From Streptomyces sp. CBMA291 (GTDB taxonomy: Bacteria; Actinomycetota; Actinomycetes; Streptomycetales; Streptomycetaceae), in NCBI RefSeq assembly GCF_014596525.1, contig NZ_MSJP01000094.1:1-64000 (forward strand): DNA of 64,000 nt, in the 5' to 3' direction. Shown here one piece after another: positions 8,359 to 16,602 of the stretch. The notes beneath the pieces were generated by a model. It was not told the origin of the DNA. It worked only from the letters and a program-made list of their open reading frames with translations, and did no database searches. Both the position numbers and the translations under genes were made by a program. Position 1 is the stretch's first letter; the number at the start of each line of letters is the position of its first letter.

Positions 8359-8964
8359 ATGACTGCTCATCCGCGCCGTGTCGTGCTCGCTTCCGCCTCC
8401 CCCGCCCGGCTCGGGCTGCTCCGGCAGGCCGGTCTCGCTCCCGAGGTGATCGTCAGCGGGGTCGACGAGGACGCGACGCACGCGCCGACCCCGGCGGAGC
8501 TGGCACTCGCCCTCGCGGAGGCGAAGGCCGCCCATGTGGCCGCCCGGCCCGAGGCCGCCGGTGCGCTGGTCATCGGCTGCGACTCGGTCCTCGAACTCGA
8601 CAAGAAGGCGCTCGGCAAGCCCGCCGACGCCGAGGAGGCCGTCGCCCGCTGGAAGGCGATGCGCGGGCGCGTCGGCGTCCTCCAGACGGGGCACTGCGTC
8701 TACGACACGGCCACCAAGCGCTACGAGTCGGCGACCGCCTCCACCGTGGTCCGCTTCGGTGAGCCGACGGACGAGGAGATCGCCGCGTACGTGGCCAGCG
8801 GCGAGCCGCTGCACGTGGCGGGCGCGTTCACCCTGGACGGGCGCTCGGCGCCGTTCATCGACGGCATCGACGGGGACCCGGGCAATGTGATCGGCCTGTC
8901 CCTGCCGCTGCTGCGGAAGCTGCTCGCGAAGCTGGACGTGCGGATCACGGACCTCTGGGCCTGA
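8359..8964 (+). CDS. maf: Maf-family nucleoside triphosphate pyrophosphatase
   Basis: House-cleaning NTP pyrophosphatase of the Maf family (201 residues), which hydrolyses non-canonical or dTTP/UTP-type nucleotides in the cytoplasm and has been linked to septum control. It opens with RVVLASASPARLGLLRQAGL, the substrate loop, and has the GCDSVLELD metal/base region and TGHCVYD. The start ATG at 8359 has no ribosome site and a TACGCT box shortly upstream. It lies between the PCC genes and accA2, the usual streptomycete arrangement. Subfamily (dTTP/UTP versus m7GTP) is not decided. Confidence 0.92.
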   Translation: MTAHPRRVVLASASPARLGLLRQAGLAPEVIVSGVDEDATHAPTPAELALALAEAKAAHVAARPEAAGALVIGCDSVLELDKKALGKPADAEEAVARWKAMRGRVGVLQTGHCVYDTATKRYESATASTVVRFGEPTDEEIAAYVASGEPLHVAGAFTLDGRSAPFIDGIDGDPGNVIGLSLPLLRKLLAKLDVRITDLWA

Positions 8965-8982
8965 GCCACCGGCCCCGGGCCG

Positions 8983-9426
8983 TCAGGCCGCCGCGCTCGC
9001 CGCGCCCCGCTCCTCCTCCGACTCCGACTCCTCGGCCTCCTTGCCGTACGCCACCAGGGTGAGGACGATCAGGCCGAGGACGCCCACCAGGAAGGCGAAG
9101 ACGCCCCAGCCGAGGAGGGCCACGGCGAGCGCGCCGAGCAGTCCGTGGGCGAGGGCGCAGCCGACGAGGAGGGTCCGGCCGAGGCGTCCGGGGCGGCGGT
9201 CGCGGATGCCCGCGACGAGGGCGACGAGGGCGCAGAGCGCGAGGGCGGCGCCGGAGGCGATGCCGAGGGCCCAGGTGCCGGTGTGCGTCGCCGCGGGGTC
9301 GAGCCCGCCGAGGGACATCGACTGGGCCTTGACGAACCGGGCCATCACCGCGTTGACCGCGACGACACCGGGCGCTTCGAGGAGCAGGACCAGTGCCGTG
9401 ACGAGAGCGATCGGTCTGCGGGCCAT
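8983..9426 (-). CDS. Four-helix membrane protein of unknown function
   Basis: A 147-residue protein with four predicted membrane segments (about residues 3-23, 50-74, 82-102, 105-127) and a cytoplasmic acidic tail (KEAEESESEEE). The ATG at 9426 follows a GGGGGTGG stretch; an in-frame GTG at 9447 is an alternative. It is convergent with maf (18 bp apart) and divergent from accA2. No enzymatic motif is visible. A TTGTCC-17 bp-TAGCCT promoter fits its upstream region (about 9510 to 9480). Confidence 0.75.
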   Translation of the reverse strand: MARRPIALVTALVLLLEAPGVVAVNAVMARFVKAQSMSLGGLDPAATHTGTWALGIASGAALALCALVALVAGIRDRRPGRLGRTLLVGCALAHGLLGALAVALLGWGVFAFLVGVLGLIVLTLVAYGKEAEESESEEERGAASAAA

Positions 9427-9450
9427 GCGGCCACCCCCTGTGTTCACCTG

Positions 9451-9494
9451 TTACCGGCAGTACGTTCGACAGCGCGCAGGCTACTGGCCGGTAA
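9451..9494. promoter_or_regulatory. Inverted repeat in the accA2 divergent spacer
   Basis: TTACCGGCAGTA (9451-9462) is mirrored by TACTGGCCGGTAA (9482-9494) about 20 bp later. It overlaps the candidate -10 (TAGCCT, minus strand) of the membrane-protein gene and lies about 300 bp before accA2. It looks like an operator or a structured 5' leader. The remaining 9495-9798 leader has no recognisable gene; GTCCCTAAACTCAGC just before the ribosome site contains a possible -10 (TAAACT). Confidence 0.4.
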
Positions 9495-9798
9495 TTCTCT
9501 GGACAAGGGTTCGCACGGGCCCGGCAGCGCCGGTCCGCTTCGCAAAGAATCACCAGGGCATTCGTGGAGACCCGACAAAGAATCGGGAAAGGCAACTGGC
9601 CTCACGGACAGAGACCTGCGCCACACCTCGGAGCTACTGTGCCGTAAAGGAACCCTGCGTACCGTGGTGCGACAAGGGAATTCACGACCCGAGCAGGCCC
9701 GAGGTCACGCTCCGTGTGGGCAAGCTCACCACTGGGGACGGGTCGAAAGTCCGTGTCGGCAGTCCCTAAACTCAGCTTGTTTCAAGGAGGGAGCCATC

Positions 9799-11553
9799 GT
9801 GCGCAAGGTGCTCATCGCCAACCGTGGCGAAATCGCTGTTCGTGTGGCGCGGGCGTGTCGTGACGCCGGTATCGGCAGCGTGGCCGTGTATGCCGAGCCT
9901 GACCGGGACGCCCTGCACGTCCGGGCGGCCGATGAGGCGTTCGCTCTGGGCGGTGACACTCCGGCGACCAGTTATCTGGACATGGCTAAGGTCCTCCAGG
10001 CGGCCAAGGACTCGGGTGCCGACGCGATCCACCCCGGGTACGGCTTCCTGTCGGAGAACGCCGAGTTCGCCCAGGCGGTCCTCGACGCCGGTCTCACCTG
10101 GATCGGTCCGCCGCCGCAGGCCATCCGTGATCTGGGTGACAAGGTCGCCGCCCGTCACATCGCCCAGCGTGCCGGCGCTCCGCTGGTCGCGGGCACCCCC
10201 GACCCGGTGTCGGGTGCGGACGAGGTCGTGGCCTTCGCGGAGCAGCACGGCCTGCCGATCGCGATCAAGGCGGCGTTCGGCGGCGGCGGGCGTGGTCTGA
10301 AGGTGGCCCGGACGCTGGAAGAGGTCCCCGAGCTGTACGACTCCGCGGTCCGCGAGGCCGTCGCGGCCTTCGGGCGGGGTGAGTGCTTCGTGGAGCGCTA
10401 CCTGGACAAGCCGCGGCATGTGGAGACGCAGTGCCTGGCCGACTCCCACGGCAACGTGGTCGTCGTGTCCACGCGTGACTGCTCGCTCCAGCGCCGTCAC
10501 CAGAAGCTGGTCGAGGAGGCCCCCGCGCCGTTCCTGACGGCCGAGCAGAACGTACAGCTGTACGCGGCGTCGAAGGCGATCCTGCGGGAGGCCGGTTACG
10601 TCGGCGCCGGAACGGTGGAGTTCCTCGTCGGCACGGACGGCACGATCTCCTTCCTGGAGGTCAACACCCGTCTCCAGGTCGAACACCCGGTCACCGAGGA
10701 GGTCACCGGTCTCGACCTGGTCCGTGAGATGTTCCGGATCGCCGACGGCGAGGAGCTGGGCTACGGCGACCCGGAGATCCGGGGTCACTCCTTCGAGTTC
10801 CGTATCAACGGCGAGGACCCGGGCCGCGGTTTCCTGCCCGCGCCCGGCACCGTCACCCTTTTCGCCCCGCCCACCGGCCCCGGCGTCCGCCTCGACGCGG
10901 GCGTCGAGACCGGCAGCGTGATCGGCCCGGCGTGGGACTCGCTCCTCGCCAAGCTGATCGTCACCGGCGCCACCCGTGAACAGGCGCTCCAGCGCGCCGC
11001 TCGCGCCCTGGCCGAGTTCAAGGTCGAGGGCATGGCGACGGCGATCCCGTTCCACCAGGCCGTCGTGGTCGACCCGGACTTCACCGCCGACCCGTTCCGC
11101 GTCCACACCCGGTGGATCGAGACGGAGTTCGTCAACGAGATCAAGCCCTTCGCCCCGGCCGGTACCGACACCGACGAGGACGAGACGGGCCGCGAGACGA
11201 TCGTCGTCGAGGTCGGCGGCAAACGCCTTGAGGTCTCCCTGCCGTCCTCACTCGGCATGACGCTCGCCCGTACGGGTCTGGCGGCCGGCGCGAAGCCGAA
11301 ACGCCGCGCGGCGAAGAAGTCCGGCCCGGCGGCCTCCGGCGACACCCTCGCCTCCCCGATGCAGGGCACGATCGTGAAGGTGGCGGTCGAGGAGGGCCAG
11401 GAGGTCAAGGAAGGCGATCTGATCGTCGTCCTGGAGGCCATGAAGATGGAGCAGCCGCTGAACGCGCACCGCGCGGGCACCGTCAAGGGCCTGACCGCCG
11501 AGGTCGGCGCGTCGGTGACCTCGGGCGCCACCATCTGCGACATCAAGAGCTGA
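9799..11553 (+). CDS. accA2: Acyl-CoA carboxylase alpha subunit (biotin carboxylase + BCCP)
   Basis: Biotin carboxylase/biotin carboxyl carrier protein, shared by acetyl- and propionyl-CoA carboxylases in streptomycetes. The 584-residue product has the biotin carboxylase N domain (1-115, VLIANRGEIAVRVARAC), ATP-grasp (115-320, with FGGGGRGLKVA and EVNTRLQVEHPVTE), C domain (335-445) and a C-terminal biotinyl domain whose acceptor Lys is in LEAMKMEQP. BirA at 4.8 kb should attach biotin there, and PccB/PccE complete the enzyme. The GTG at 9799 is preceded by AAGGAGG at 8 nt. The leader is unusually long (up to 372 bp). A perfect 18-bp terminator follows the stop. Confidence 0.96.
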   Translation: MRKVLIANRGEIAVRVARACRDAGIGSVAVYAEPDRDALHVRAADEAFALGGDTPATSYLDMAKVLQAAKDSGADAIHPGYGFLSENAEFAQAVLDAGLTWIGPPPQAIRDLGDKVAARHIAQRAGAPLVAGTPDPVSGADEVVAFAEQHGLPIAIKAAFGGGGRGLKVARTLEEVPELYDSAVREAVAAFGRGECFVERYLDKPRHVETQCLADSHGNVVVVSTRDCSLQRRHQKLVEEAPAPFLTAEQNVQLYAASKAILREAGYVGAGTVEFLVGTDGTISFLEVNTRLQVEHPVTEEVTGLDLVREMFRIADGEELGYGDPEIRGHSFEFRINGEDPGRGFLPAPGTVTLFAPPTGPGVRLDAGVETGSVIGPAWDSLLAKLIVTGATREQALQRAARALAEFKVEGMATAIPFHQAVVVDPDFTADPFRVHTRWIETEFVNEIKPFAPAGTDTDEDETGRETIVVEVGGKRLEVSLPSSLGMTLARTGLAAGAKPKRRAAKKSGPAASGDTLASPMQGTIVKVAVEEGQEVKEGDLIVVLEAMKMEQPLNAHRAGTVKGLTAEVGASVTSGATICDIKS

Positions 11554-11573
11554 GACGTCGCACCGAGTACGGT

Positions 11574-11613
11574 GACGAAGGGCCCGCAGGCAGCCGCCTG
11601 CGGGCCCTTCGTC
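11574..11613. terminator. accA2 terminator
   Basis: Perfect 18-bp stem, GACGAAGGGCCCGCAGGC (11574-11591) and its complement (11596-11613), with an AGCC loop, 20 bp after the accA2 stop and before the TetR gene. Confidence 0.88.
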
Positions 11614-11635
11614 GAGGGGAGGGACCCGCAGCGCC

Positions 11636-12181
11636 ATGCGAGCCGACGCACGCCGCAACCACGAGCGCCTGCTCACCGAGGCCCGTGCCGCTTTCGCCGG
11701 GCAGGGCACCGATGCGCCCCTGGAGGAGATCGCGCGCCGGGCGGGCGTGGGCATCGGCACCCTGTACCGCCACTTCCCCACCCGGGCCGATCTGCTGAAC
11801 GCGGTCTTCCAGGAGGCGCTGGGGGCGCTGCTGCACCGCTCGGCCGAGCTGACGGAGTCGGCGGAGCCGTGCCGGGCCCTGGTGGAGTGGCTGCGGGCCC
11901 TCGTGGCGCACGCGGGCGAGTACCGGGGCCTCGCACACGCGCTGATGTCCGCCTCGCACGACCGGAGTTCGGCGCTCGCGGGGTGCAGCGACCCCTTGCG
12001 CGCGGCGGGTGAGCGGCTGCTCGGGCGGGCCAGGGAAGCGGGTCAGGTGCGGGCGGACGTGTCGATCGGCGATCTGATGCAGCTGACCAACGCGATCGCG
12101 CTGGCGGCCGAACAGTGCCCGGAGGACGGGGAGCTGGCGGACCGTCTGCTCGCGCTGACTCTGCGGGGCATCAAGGACTGA
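11636..12181 (+). CDS. TetR-family transcriptional regulator
   Basis: A 181-residue TetR-type repressor. The N-terminal helix-turn-helix (about 22-45) reads LEEIARRAGVGIGTLYRHF, the family hallmark; the C-terminal helical ligand domain is not diagnostic. The ATG at 11636 lies 23 bp after the accA2 terminator, with GGGGAGGG about 10 nt upstream. It is convergent with the DeoR gene (37-bp gap). Target and ligand are unknown; no palindrome obviously matched to it is seen next to it. Confidence 0.88.
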   Translation: MRADARRNHERLLTEARAAFAGQGTDAPLEEIARRAGVGIGTLYRHFPTRADLLNAVFQEALGALLHRSAELTESAEPCRALVEWLRALVAHAGEYRGLAHALMSASHDRSSALAGCSDPLRAAGERLLGRAREAGQVRADVSIGDLMQLTNAIALAAEQCPEDGELADRLLALTLRGIKD

Positions 12182-12217
12182 GGTCCTTCGGCGGCGTCGC
12201 GGCTGGGCCGAGGGCCT

Positions 12218-13177
12218 TCAACGGCGTCGCAGATCGGAGACCCGCGCCGGGCGCTCCAGGGTCTCGGCGGCCATGCCTCCGCCCGGCACCCGGTACTGAC
12301 CGGCCACGATCCGCCCGCGCTGGACCGGAAGCGGCATGTCACGCCGGGGGCGGGCGCCCGGGGGAACCGGGTCGCCGCCCCCGACGCCACCGGCTCCGGT
12401 GCCCGCGACGGCGATCTGGACGCCCTGGTCGGCGAGGGCCTGGAGTTCACCGGCGGCCCGGTCGTCGTGGACGGGCGGCTCGTCGGTGACCAGCCGGGTG
12501 ATGACGTCCGTGGGCACGGTCTGGAACATGGTGTCGGCGCCGAGCTTGGTGTGGTCGGCGAGGACCACCACCTCGGCCGCCGCCTGCACCAGGGCCCTGT
12601 CCACGCTCGCGGAGAGCATGTTGGAGGTGGAGAGCCCGCGCTCGGCGGTGAGACCGCTGCCCGAGAGGAAGGCACGCGAGACCCTGAGGCCCTGGAGGGA
12701 CTGCTCGGCACCACTGCCCACCAGGGCGTAGTTGGAGCCGCGCAGGGTGCCCCCGGTCATGACGACCTCGACCCGGTTGGCATGGGCCAGGGCCTGGGCG
12801 ACGAGCAGCGAGTTGGTGACCACGGTGAGACCGGGCACCCGGGCCAGTCTGCGGGCCAGCTCCTGGGTGGTGGTCCCGGCGCCGACGACGATGGCCTCGC
12901 CCTCGTCGACCAGGCTCGCGGCGAGATCGGCGATCGCGGTCTTCTCCGCGGTCGCGAGATGGGATTTCTGGGGGAAACCGGATTCCCGGGTGAAGCCGCC
13001 CGGCAATACGGCACCGCCGTGGCGGCGGTCGAGGAGTCCTTCTGCCTCCAGTGCCCGTACGTCCCTCCGTACGGTCACTTCCGAGGTCTGGACGACGCGG
13101 GCGAGCTCCCGGAGCGACACGGCTCCGTTGGCTCGCACCATTTCAAGGATCAACTGGCGACGTTCTGCAGCGAACAC
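12218..13177 (-). CDS. DeoR-family transcriptional regulator
   Basis: A 319-residue DeoR/GlpR-type repressor with an N-terminal winged helix (VSLRELARVVQTSEVTVRRD, about 20-45, followed by RRHGGAV) and a C-terminal phosphosugar-sensing domain (VVTNSLLVAQAL, VEVVMTGGTLRG, LADHTKLG). A GTG at 13177 (FAAERRQLI) is chosen because family proteins begin here and TACTGT lies 7 nt upstream, fitting a leaderless transcript; the longer open frame to 13243 runs into promoter DNA. A perfect AGAAATTTCT palindrome overlaps the -35 region and may be its own operator. Because it sits 2.5 kb from pnp-pmm and the family senses sugar phosphates, it is one candidate controller of the nucleoside regulon, but its own promoter lacks the shared CTACGCGCGTAG site. 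Confidence 0.88.
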   Translation of the reverse strand: MFAAERRQLILEMVRANGAVSLRELARVVQTSEVTVRRDVRALEAEGLLDRRHGGAVLPGGFTRESGFPQKSHLATAEKTAIADLAASLVDEGEAIVVGAGTTTQELARRLARVPGLTVVTNSLLVAQALAHANRVEVVMTGGTLRGSNYALVGSGAEQSLQGLRVSRAFLSGSGLTAERGLSTSNMLSASVDRALVQAAAEVVVLADHTKLGADTMFQTVPTDVITRLVTDEPPVHDDRAAGELQALADQGVQIAVAGTGAGGVGGGDPVPPGARPRRDMPLPVQRGRIVAGQYRVPGGGMAAETLERPARVSDLRRR

Positions 13178-13184
13178 GAAACTG

Positions 13185-13190
13185 ACAGTA
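13185..13190 (-). promoter_or_regulatory. DeoR gene leaderless -10 box
   Basis: TACTGT on the minus strand lies 7 nt before the GTG, in an unusually AT-rich 70-bp stretch. It supports the start choice. Confidence 0.45.
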
Positions 13191-13203
13191 ACGTGACCGG
13201 GCG

Positions 13204-13213
13204 AGAAATTTCT
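13204..13213. promoter_or_regulatory. AGAAATTTCT palindrome, candidate DeoR autoregulatory operator
   Basis: Perfect 10-bp AT-rich palindrome about 15 bp upstream of the -10 box of the DeoR gene, roughly over the -35. Such AT-rich sequence is rare in this GC-rich spacer. Confidence 0.4.
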
Positions 13214-13273
13214 GCGCTTTGCACCAGATTGCAGAAGATACACACAGACGGGGCCTCCAAGTGATATGGGAGA

Positions 13274-13321
13274 CCCCGCCGTGCGCCGCTCTCGGCCGTT
13301 CGAGGGCGGCGCACGGCGGGG
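13274..13321. terminator. Terminator downstream of lpd-type gene
   Basis: Perfect 15-bp stem CCCCGCCGTGCGCCG (13274-13288) / CGGCGCACGGCGGGG (13307-13321), 18-nt loop, between the flavoprotein gene and the DeoR promoter on the same strand. Confidence 0.8.
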
Positions 13322-13395
13322 CTATGCCCCGCCTTGCCGGGGGTTGTCCGTTCGGCCCGTCGCTCCTCTGGGCGGGAGCGGCGGGCCCGAGGGGG

Positions 13396-14835
13396 TCAGA
13401 CCTCGCCCGCGGACTTCCGGGTGTGCAACTGCCGTGCCACTTCCGCGATCGAACCCGACAGGGAGGGGTACACCGTGAAAGCGTTTGCGATCTGTTCGAC
13501 CGTCAGATTGTTGTCGACCGCGATCGAGATCGGATGGATCAGTTCGCTCGCCTTGGGCGCGACGACACAGCCGCCGACGACGATGCCGGTGCCCGGACGG
13601 CAGAAGATCTTGACGAAGCCGTCCCGGATGCCCTGCATCTTCGCGCGCGGGTTGCGCAGCAGCGGCAGCTTGACGACCCGGGCGTCGATCTTCCCGGAGT
13701 CCACGTCCGCCTGGGTGTAGCCGACGGTGGCGATCTCGGGGTCGGTGAAGACGTTCGACGAGACCGTCTTCAGGTCGAGCGGGGCCACCGCGTCGCCCAG
13801 GAAGTGGTACATCGCGATGCGGCCCTGCATGGCGGCGACCGAGGCGAGCGCGAAGACACCGGTGACGTCACCGGCGGCGTACACCCCGGGGGCGGTGGTG
13901 CGGGAGACCTTGTCGGTCCAGATGTGACCGGAGTCCTTCACCCTGACCCCGGCCTCCTCCAGGCCCATCCCGGCCGAGTTCGGGATCGCGCCGACGGCCA
14001 TCAGACAGTGCGTGCCGGAGATGACCCGGCCGTCCGAGAGGGTGACCTCGACCCGGTCGCCGACCCGCTTGGCGGACTCGGCGCGCGAGCGGGCCATGAC
14101 GTTCATGCCCCGGCGCCGGAAGACGTCCTCAAGGACCGCCGCCGCGTCCGGGTCCTCGCCCGGCAGCACCCGGTCGCGGGAGGAGACCAGGGTGACCCGG
14201 GAGCCCAGCGCCTGGTAGGCACCGGCGAACTCGGCGCCGGTGACGCCGGAGCCGACCACGATCAGCTCCTCGGGCAGCTCCCCGAGGTCGTAGACCTGGG
14301 TCCAGTTCAGAATGCGCTCGCCGTCCGGCTTGGCGTCGGGCACCTCGCGCGGGTGGGCGCCGGTCGCGATCAGCACGGCGTCCGCCGTCAGCGTCTCCTC
14401 GGTGCCGTCGGCGGCGGTGACGATCACCTGGCGGGAGCCGTCCACGGCCTGCCGGCCCGAGAGCCGGCCCCGGCCGCGCAGCACCCGGGCACCGGCCCGG
14501 GTCACCGAGGCGGTGATGTCGTGCGACTGGGCGAGCGCGAGCCGCTTCACCCGTCGGTTGACCTTGCCGAGGTCGACGCCGACGACACGGGCCGCCTGCT
14601 CGACGGGCGGGGTGTCGTCCGCCACGATGATGCCGAGTTCCTCGTAGGAGGAGTCGAAGGTGGTCATCACCTCGGCCGTGGCGATCAGGGTCTTGGAGGG
14701 GACGCAGTCGGTCAGGACGGACGCGCCGCCGAGGCCGTCGCAGTCGACGACGGTCACCTCCGCGCCGAGTTGGGCGCCCACCAGGGCCGCCTCGTATCCG
14801 CCGGGTCCGCCGCCGATGATCACGATCCGGGTCAC
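13396..14835 (-). CDS. LpdA-type NAD(P)H:quinone dehydrogenase (flavoprotein disulfide reductase family)
   Basis: A 479-residue FAD protein of the lipoamide dehydrogenase family. FAD-binding IVIIGGGPGGYEAAL is at the N-terminus, followed by GGASVLTDCVPSKT, an NAD(P)-binding VVGSGVTGAEFA and the C-terminal dimer domain. The redox pair C-x4-C of true lipoamide dehydrogenases is missing: the first Cys is Val (ASVLTDC), as in mycobacterial LpdA (Rv3303c), so it is expected to reduce quinones and not lipoamide. Also missing is the usual H-P-x-x-E C-terminal catalytic pair; the tail reads ELIHPISIAVDN. The GTG at 14835 is the best start. The promoter region carries two 26-bp direct repeats (14892-14947). 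Confidence 0.88.
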   Translation of the reverse strand: MTRIVIIGGGPGGYEAALVGAQLGAEVTVVDCDGLGGASVLTDCVPSKTLIATAEVMTTFDSSYEELGIIVADDTPPVEQAARVVGVDLGKVNRRVKRLALAQSHDITASVTRAGARVLRGRGRLSGRQAVDGSRQVIVTAADGTEETLTADAVLIATGAHPREVPDAKPDGERILNWTQVYDLGELPEELIVVGSGVTGAEFAGAYQALGSRVTLVSSRDRVLPGEDPDAAAVLEDVFRRRGMNVMARSRAESAKRVGDRVEVTLSDGRVISGTHCLMAVGAIPNSAGMGLEEAGVRVKDSGHIWTDKVSRTTAPGVYAAGDVTGVFALASVAAMQGRIAMYHFLGDAVAPLDLKTVSSNVFTDPEIATVGYTQADVDSGKIDARVVKLPLLRNPRAKMQGIRDGFVKIFCRPGTGIVVGGCVVAPKASELIHPISIAVDNNLTVEQIANAFTVYPSLSGSIAEVARQLHTRKSAGEV

Positions 14836-14891
14836 TGGGATCTACGCCTCGCGCTCTCGTTCTGCCGGGGGGTCCCCCCTGCTGGGATTGC

Positions 14892-14947
14892 AGTGCGTAC
14901 GCCATTGTCCCGCACGCTTCAAGTGCGTACCCCATTGTCGCGCACGC
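14892..14947. repeat. Two 26-bp direct repeats upstream of the flavoprotein gene
   Basis: AGTGCGTACsCCATTGTCsC followed by GCACGC occurs at 14892-14917 and again at 14922-14947, a 30-bp period (almost three helical turns). Each copy contains inverted GTGCG/CGCAC ends. It lies 57-112 bp before the GTG, where a promoter and its operator are expected. Confidence 0.7.
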
Positions 14948-15090
14948 CCGCCGCCGCCTCACGTCGGCCCCTGCCGACCGGACGGCGACGGCCGCCCGCG
15001 CACGGCCCCCGGGACCGGTGCCGCACCCCCCGACGGGCGCCCCGGGACCCGGCGCCGCACGCTCCGACGGTCACCCCGCCCCCTCCCGTA

Positions 15091-15096
15091 CCCTCG
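15091..15096 (+). promoter_or_regulatory. Leaderless -10 box for the cyclotransferase-like gene
   Basis: TACCCT lies a few nucleotides before the ATG at 15102 with no ribosome site between them. Confidence 0.4.
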
Positions 15097-15101
15097 GTCC
15101 C

Positions 15102-15539
15102 ATGTCGCTCTACGCCGCGTTCGCCGGCAACCTCGACGCACGGCTGATGAGCCGCCGCGCACCGCACTCCCCGCTGCGGGGCACCGGCTGGCTCAACGGC
15201 TGGCGGCTGACCTTCGGCGGCGAACAGCTGGGCTGGGAGGGGGCGCTCCCCACCCTCGTGGAGGCCCCCCGGTCCCAGGTCTTCGTGGCGCTCTACGACA
15301 TCGCCCCGATGGACGAGGACTCCATGGACCGCTGGGAGGGCGTCGGCCTCGACATCTACCGGCGGATGCGGATCCGGGTGCACACCCTGGACGGCGACGA
15401 GCCCGCCTGGGTCTACGTGCTCAACGCCTACGAGGGCGGGCTGCCGTCCGCACGGTACCTCGGCGAGATCGCCGACGCCGCCGAGTCGGCGGGCGCGCCC
15501 CACGACTACGTGATGGAACTGCGCAAGCGCCCCTGCTGA
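15102..15539 (+). CDS. Gamma-glutamylcyclotransferase-family protein
   Basis: A 145-residue GGCT-fold protein. The substrate loop YAAFAGNLDARLM resembles the YGSNL motif and the Glu in MDRWEGVGLDIYRR sits at the catalytic position of the family; YVLNAYEGGLPSARYL is the typical C-terminal region. It may act on gamma-glutamyl peptides or amines, but the natural substrate is unknown. It starts at 15102 directly after a TACCCT box and is transcribed divergently from the flavoprotein gene. The 266-bp divergent spacer otherwise holds the 26-bp repeats and GC-rich filler. Confidence 0.82.
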   Translation: MSLYAAFAGNLDARLMSRRAPHSPLRGTGWLNGWRLTFGGEQLGWEGALPTLVEAPRSQVFVALYDIAPMDEDSMDRWEGVGLDIYRRMRIRVHTLDGDEPAWVYVLNAYEGGLPSARYLGEIADAAESAGAPHDYVMELRKRPC

Positions 15540-15642
15540 GCCGGGGCGCGCCGCCCGCCGGGGCGGTGCCGCGAACCTCCCCCGCCTGCCCTTTTCGTCG
15601 GAAACGACAACACAACGATCCGGTGATCGTCGGCATCGTCAT

Positions 15643-15654
15643 CTACGCGCGTAG
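15643..15654. promoter_or_regulatory. Nucleoside-regulon operator at pnp
   Basis: Perfect 12-bp palindrome CTACGCGCGTAG, 13 bp upstream of the -10 box TACGCT (15667-15672) and so over the -35 region of the pnp promoter. The same palindrome occurs at deoC and add, and near-perfect versions at deoA, the ABC operon and bmpA. Confidence 0.82.
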
Positions 15655-15735
15655 GCATCCAGCGGATACGCTGCTGCGGGTAACAAATCCGTCCGGGGCC
15701 CCGCCTCGGACCCCCTCCCCGAGGCGAGAGAGTCA

Positions 15736-16539
15736 GTGAACGCAACTGCCACCCCGTACGAGGCCGCCGAGGCCGCAGCCGCGCGCCTGCGCGAGCTGAC
15801 CGGTGCCGAGAAGCACGACGTCGTCCTGGTCATGGGCTCGGGCTGGGCGCCCGCCGCCGACGCGCTCGGCGAGCCCGAGGCCGAGTTCCCCGTCACCGAG
15901 CTGCCCGGTTTCCCGCCGCCCGCCGTCGAGGGCCACGGCGGCCGGGTCCGCTCGTACAAGATCGGTGAGAAGCGCGCCCTCGTCTTCCTCGGCCGCACCC
16001 ACTTCTACGAGGGCCGGGGCGTCGCCTCCGTCGCCCACGGCGTCCGCACCGCCGTGGCCGCGGGCTGCTCCACGGTCATCCTGACCAACGGCTGCGGCGG
16101 TCTGCGCGAGGGCATGCGCCCCGGCCAGCCCGTCCTGATCAGCGACCACATCAACCTGACGGCCGCCTCCCCGATCGTCGGCGCGAACTTCGTCGACCTC
16201 ACCGACCTGTACTCGCCGCGGCTGCGCGCGCTGTGCAAGGAGGTCGACGCGAGCCTGGAGGAGGGCGTCTACGTCCAGTTCCCCGGGCCGCACTACGAGA
16301 CCCCCGCCGAGATCGGCATGGTCCGCGTCCTGGGCGGCGACCTCGTCGGCATGTCCACCGTCCTTGAGGCCATCGCCGCCCGCGAGGCGGGCGCCGAGGT
16401 CCTGGGCATCTCCCTGGTCACCAATCTGGCGGCGGGCCTCTCCGGCGAGCCGCTGAACCACGAGGAGGTCCTCCAGGCCGGCCGCGACTCGGCGGCCCGG
16501 ATGGGCGAACTGCTGACCCGGGTCCTGGCCCGCGTCTGA
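15736..16539 (+). CDS. Purine-nucleoside phosphorylase
   Basis: Trimeric (PNP-II type) purine nucleoside phosphorylase, splitting (deoxy)inosine or guanosine with phosphate into base and (deoxy)ribose-1-phosphate. The 267 residues show the phosphate loop VMGSGW (normally GSG-LG), GRTHFYEG with the catalytic His, VILTNGCGGL, FPGPHYETPAEI with the purine-site Glu/Tyr region, and LVGMSTVLEAI plus LVTNLAAG for base binding. The GTG at 15736 follows an AG-rich stretch. It forms an operon with the mutase gene 63 bp downstream, which would convert its pentose-1-phosphate product. The promoter carries the CTACGCGCGTAG operator. Confidence 0.94.
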   Translation: MNATATPYEAAEAAAARLRELTGAEKHDVVLVMGSGWAPAADALGEPEAEFPVTELPGFPPPAVEGHGGRVRSYKIGEKRALVFLGRTHFYEGRGVASVAHGVRTAVAAGCSTVILTNGCGGLREGMRPGQPVLISDHINLTAASPIVGANFVDLTDLYSPRLRALCKEVDASLEEGVYVQFPGPHYETPAEIGMVRVLGGDLVGMSTVLEAIAAREAGAEVLGISLVTNLAAGLSGEPLNHEEVLQAGRDSAARMGELLTRVLARV

Positions 16540-16602
16540 CCCTCGGGGGGCCGCCGCGCGGCGGCCCCCCACCACCGGCCGCACCCCCTCGAAAGGCACA
16601 CC

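Noticed and set aside
14836..14860. TCTACGCCTCGCG near the flavoprotein start as another operator copy
   Set aside because: Only half of the palindrome matches and it overlaps the ribosome-site area; not counted in the regulon.
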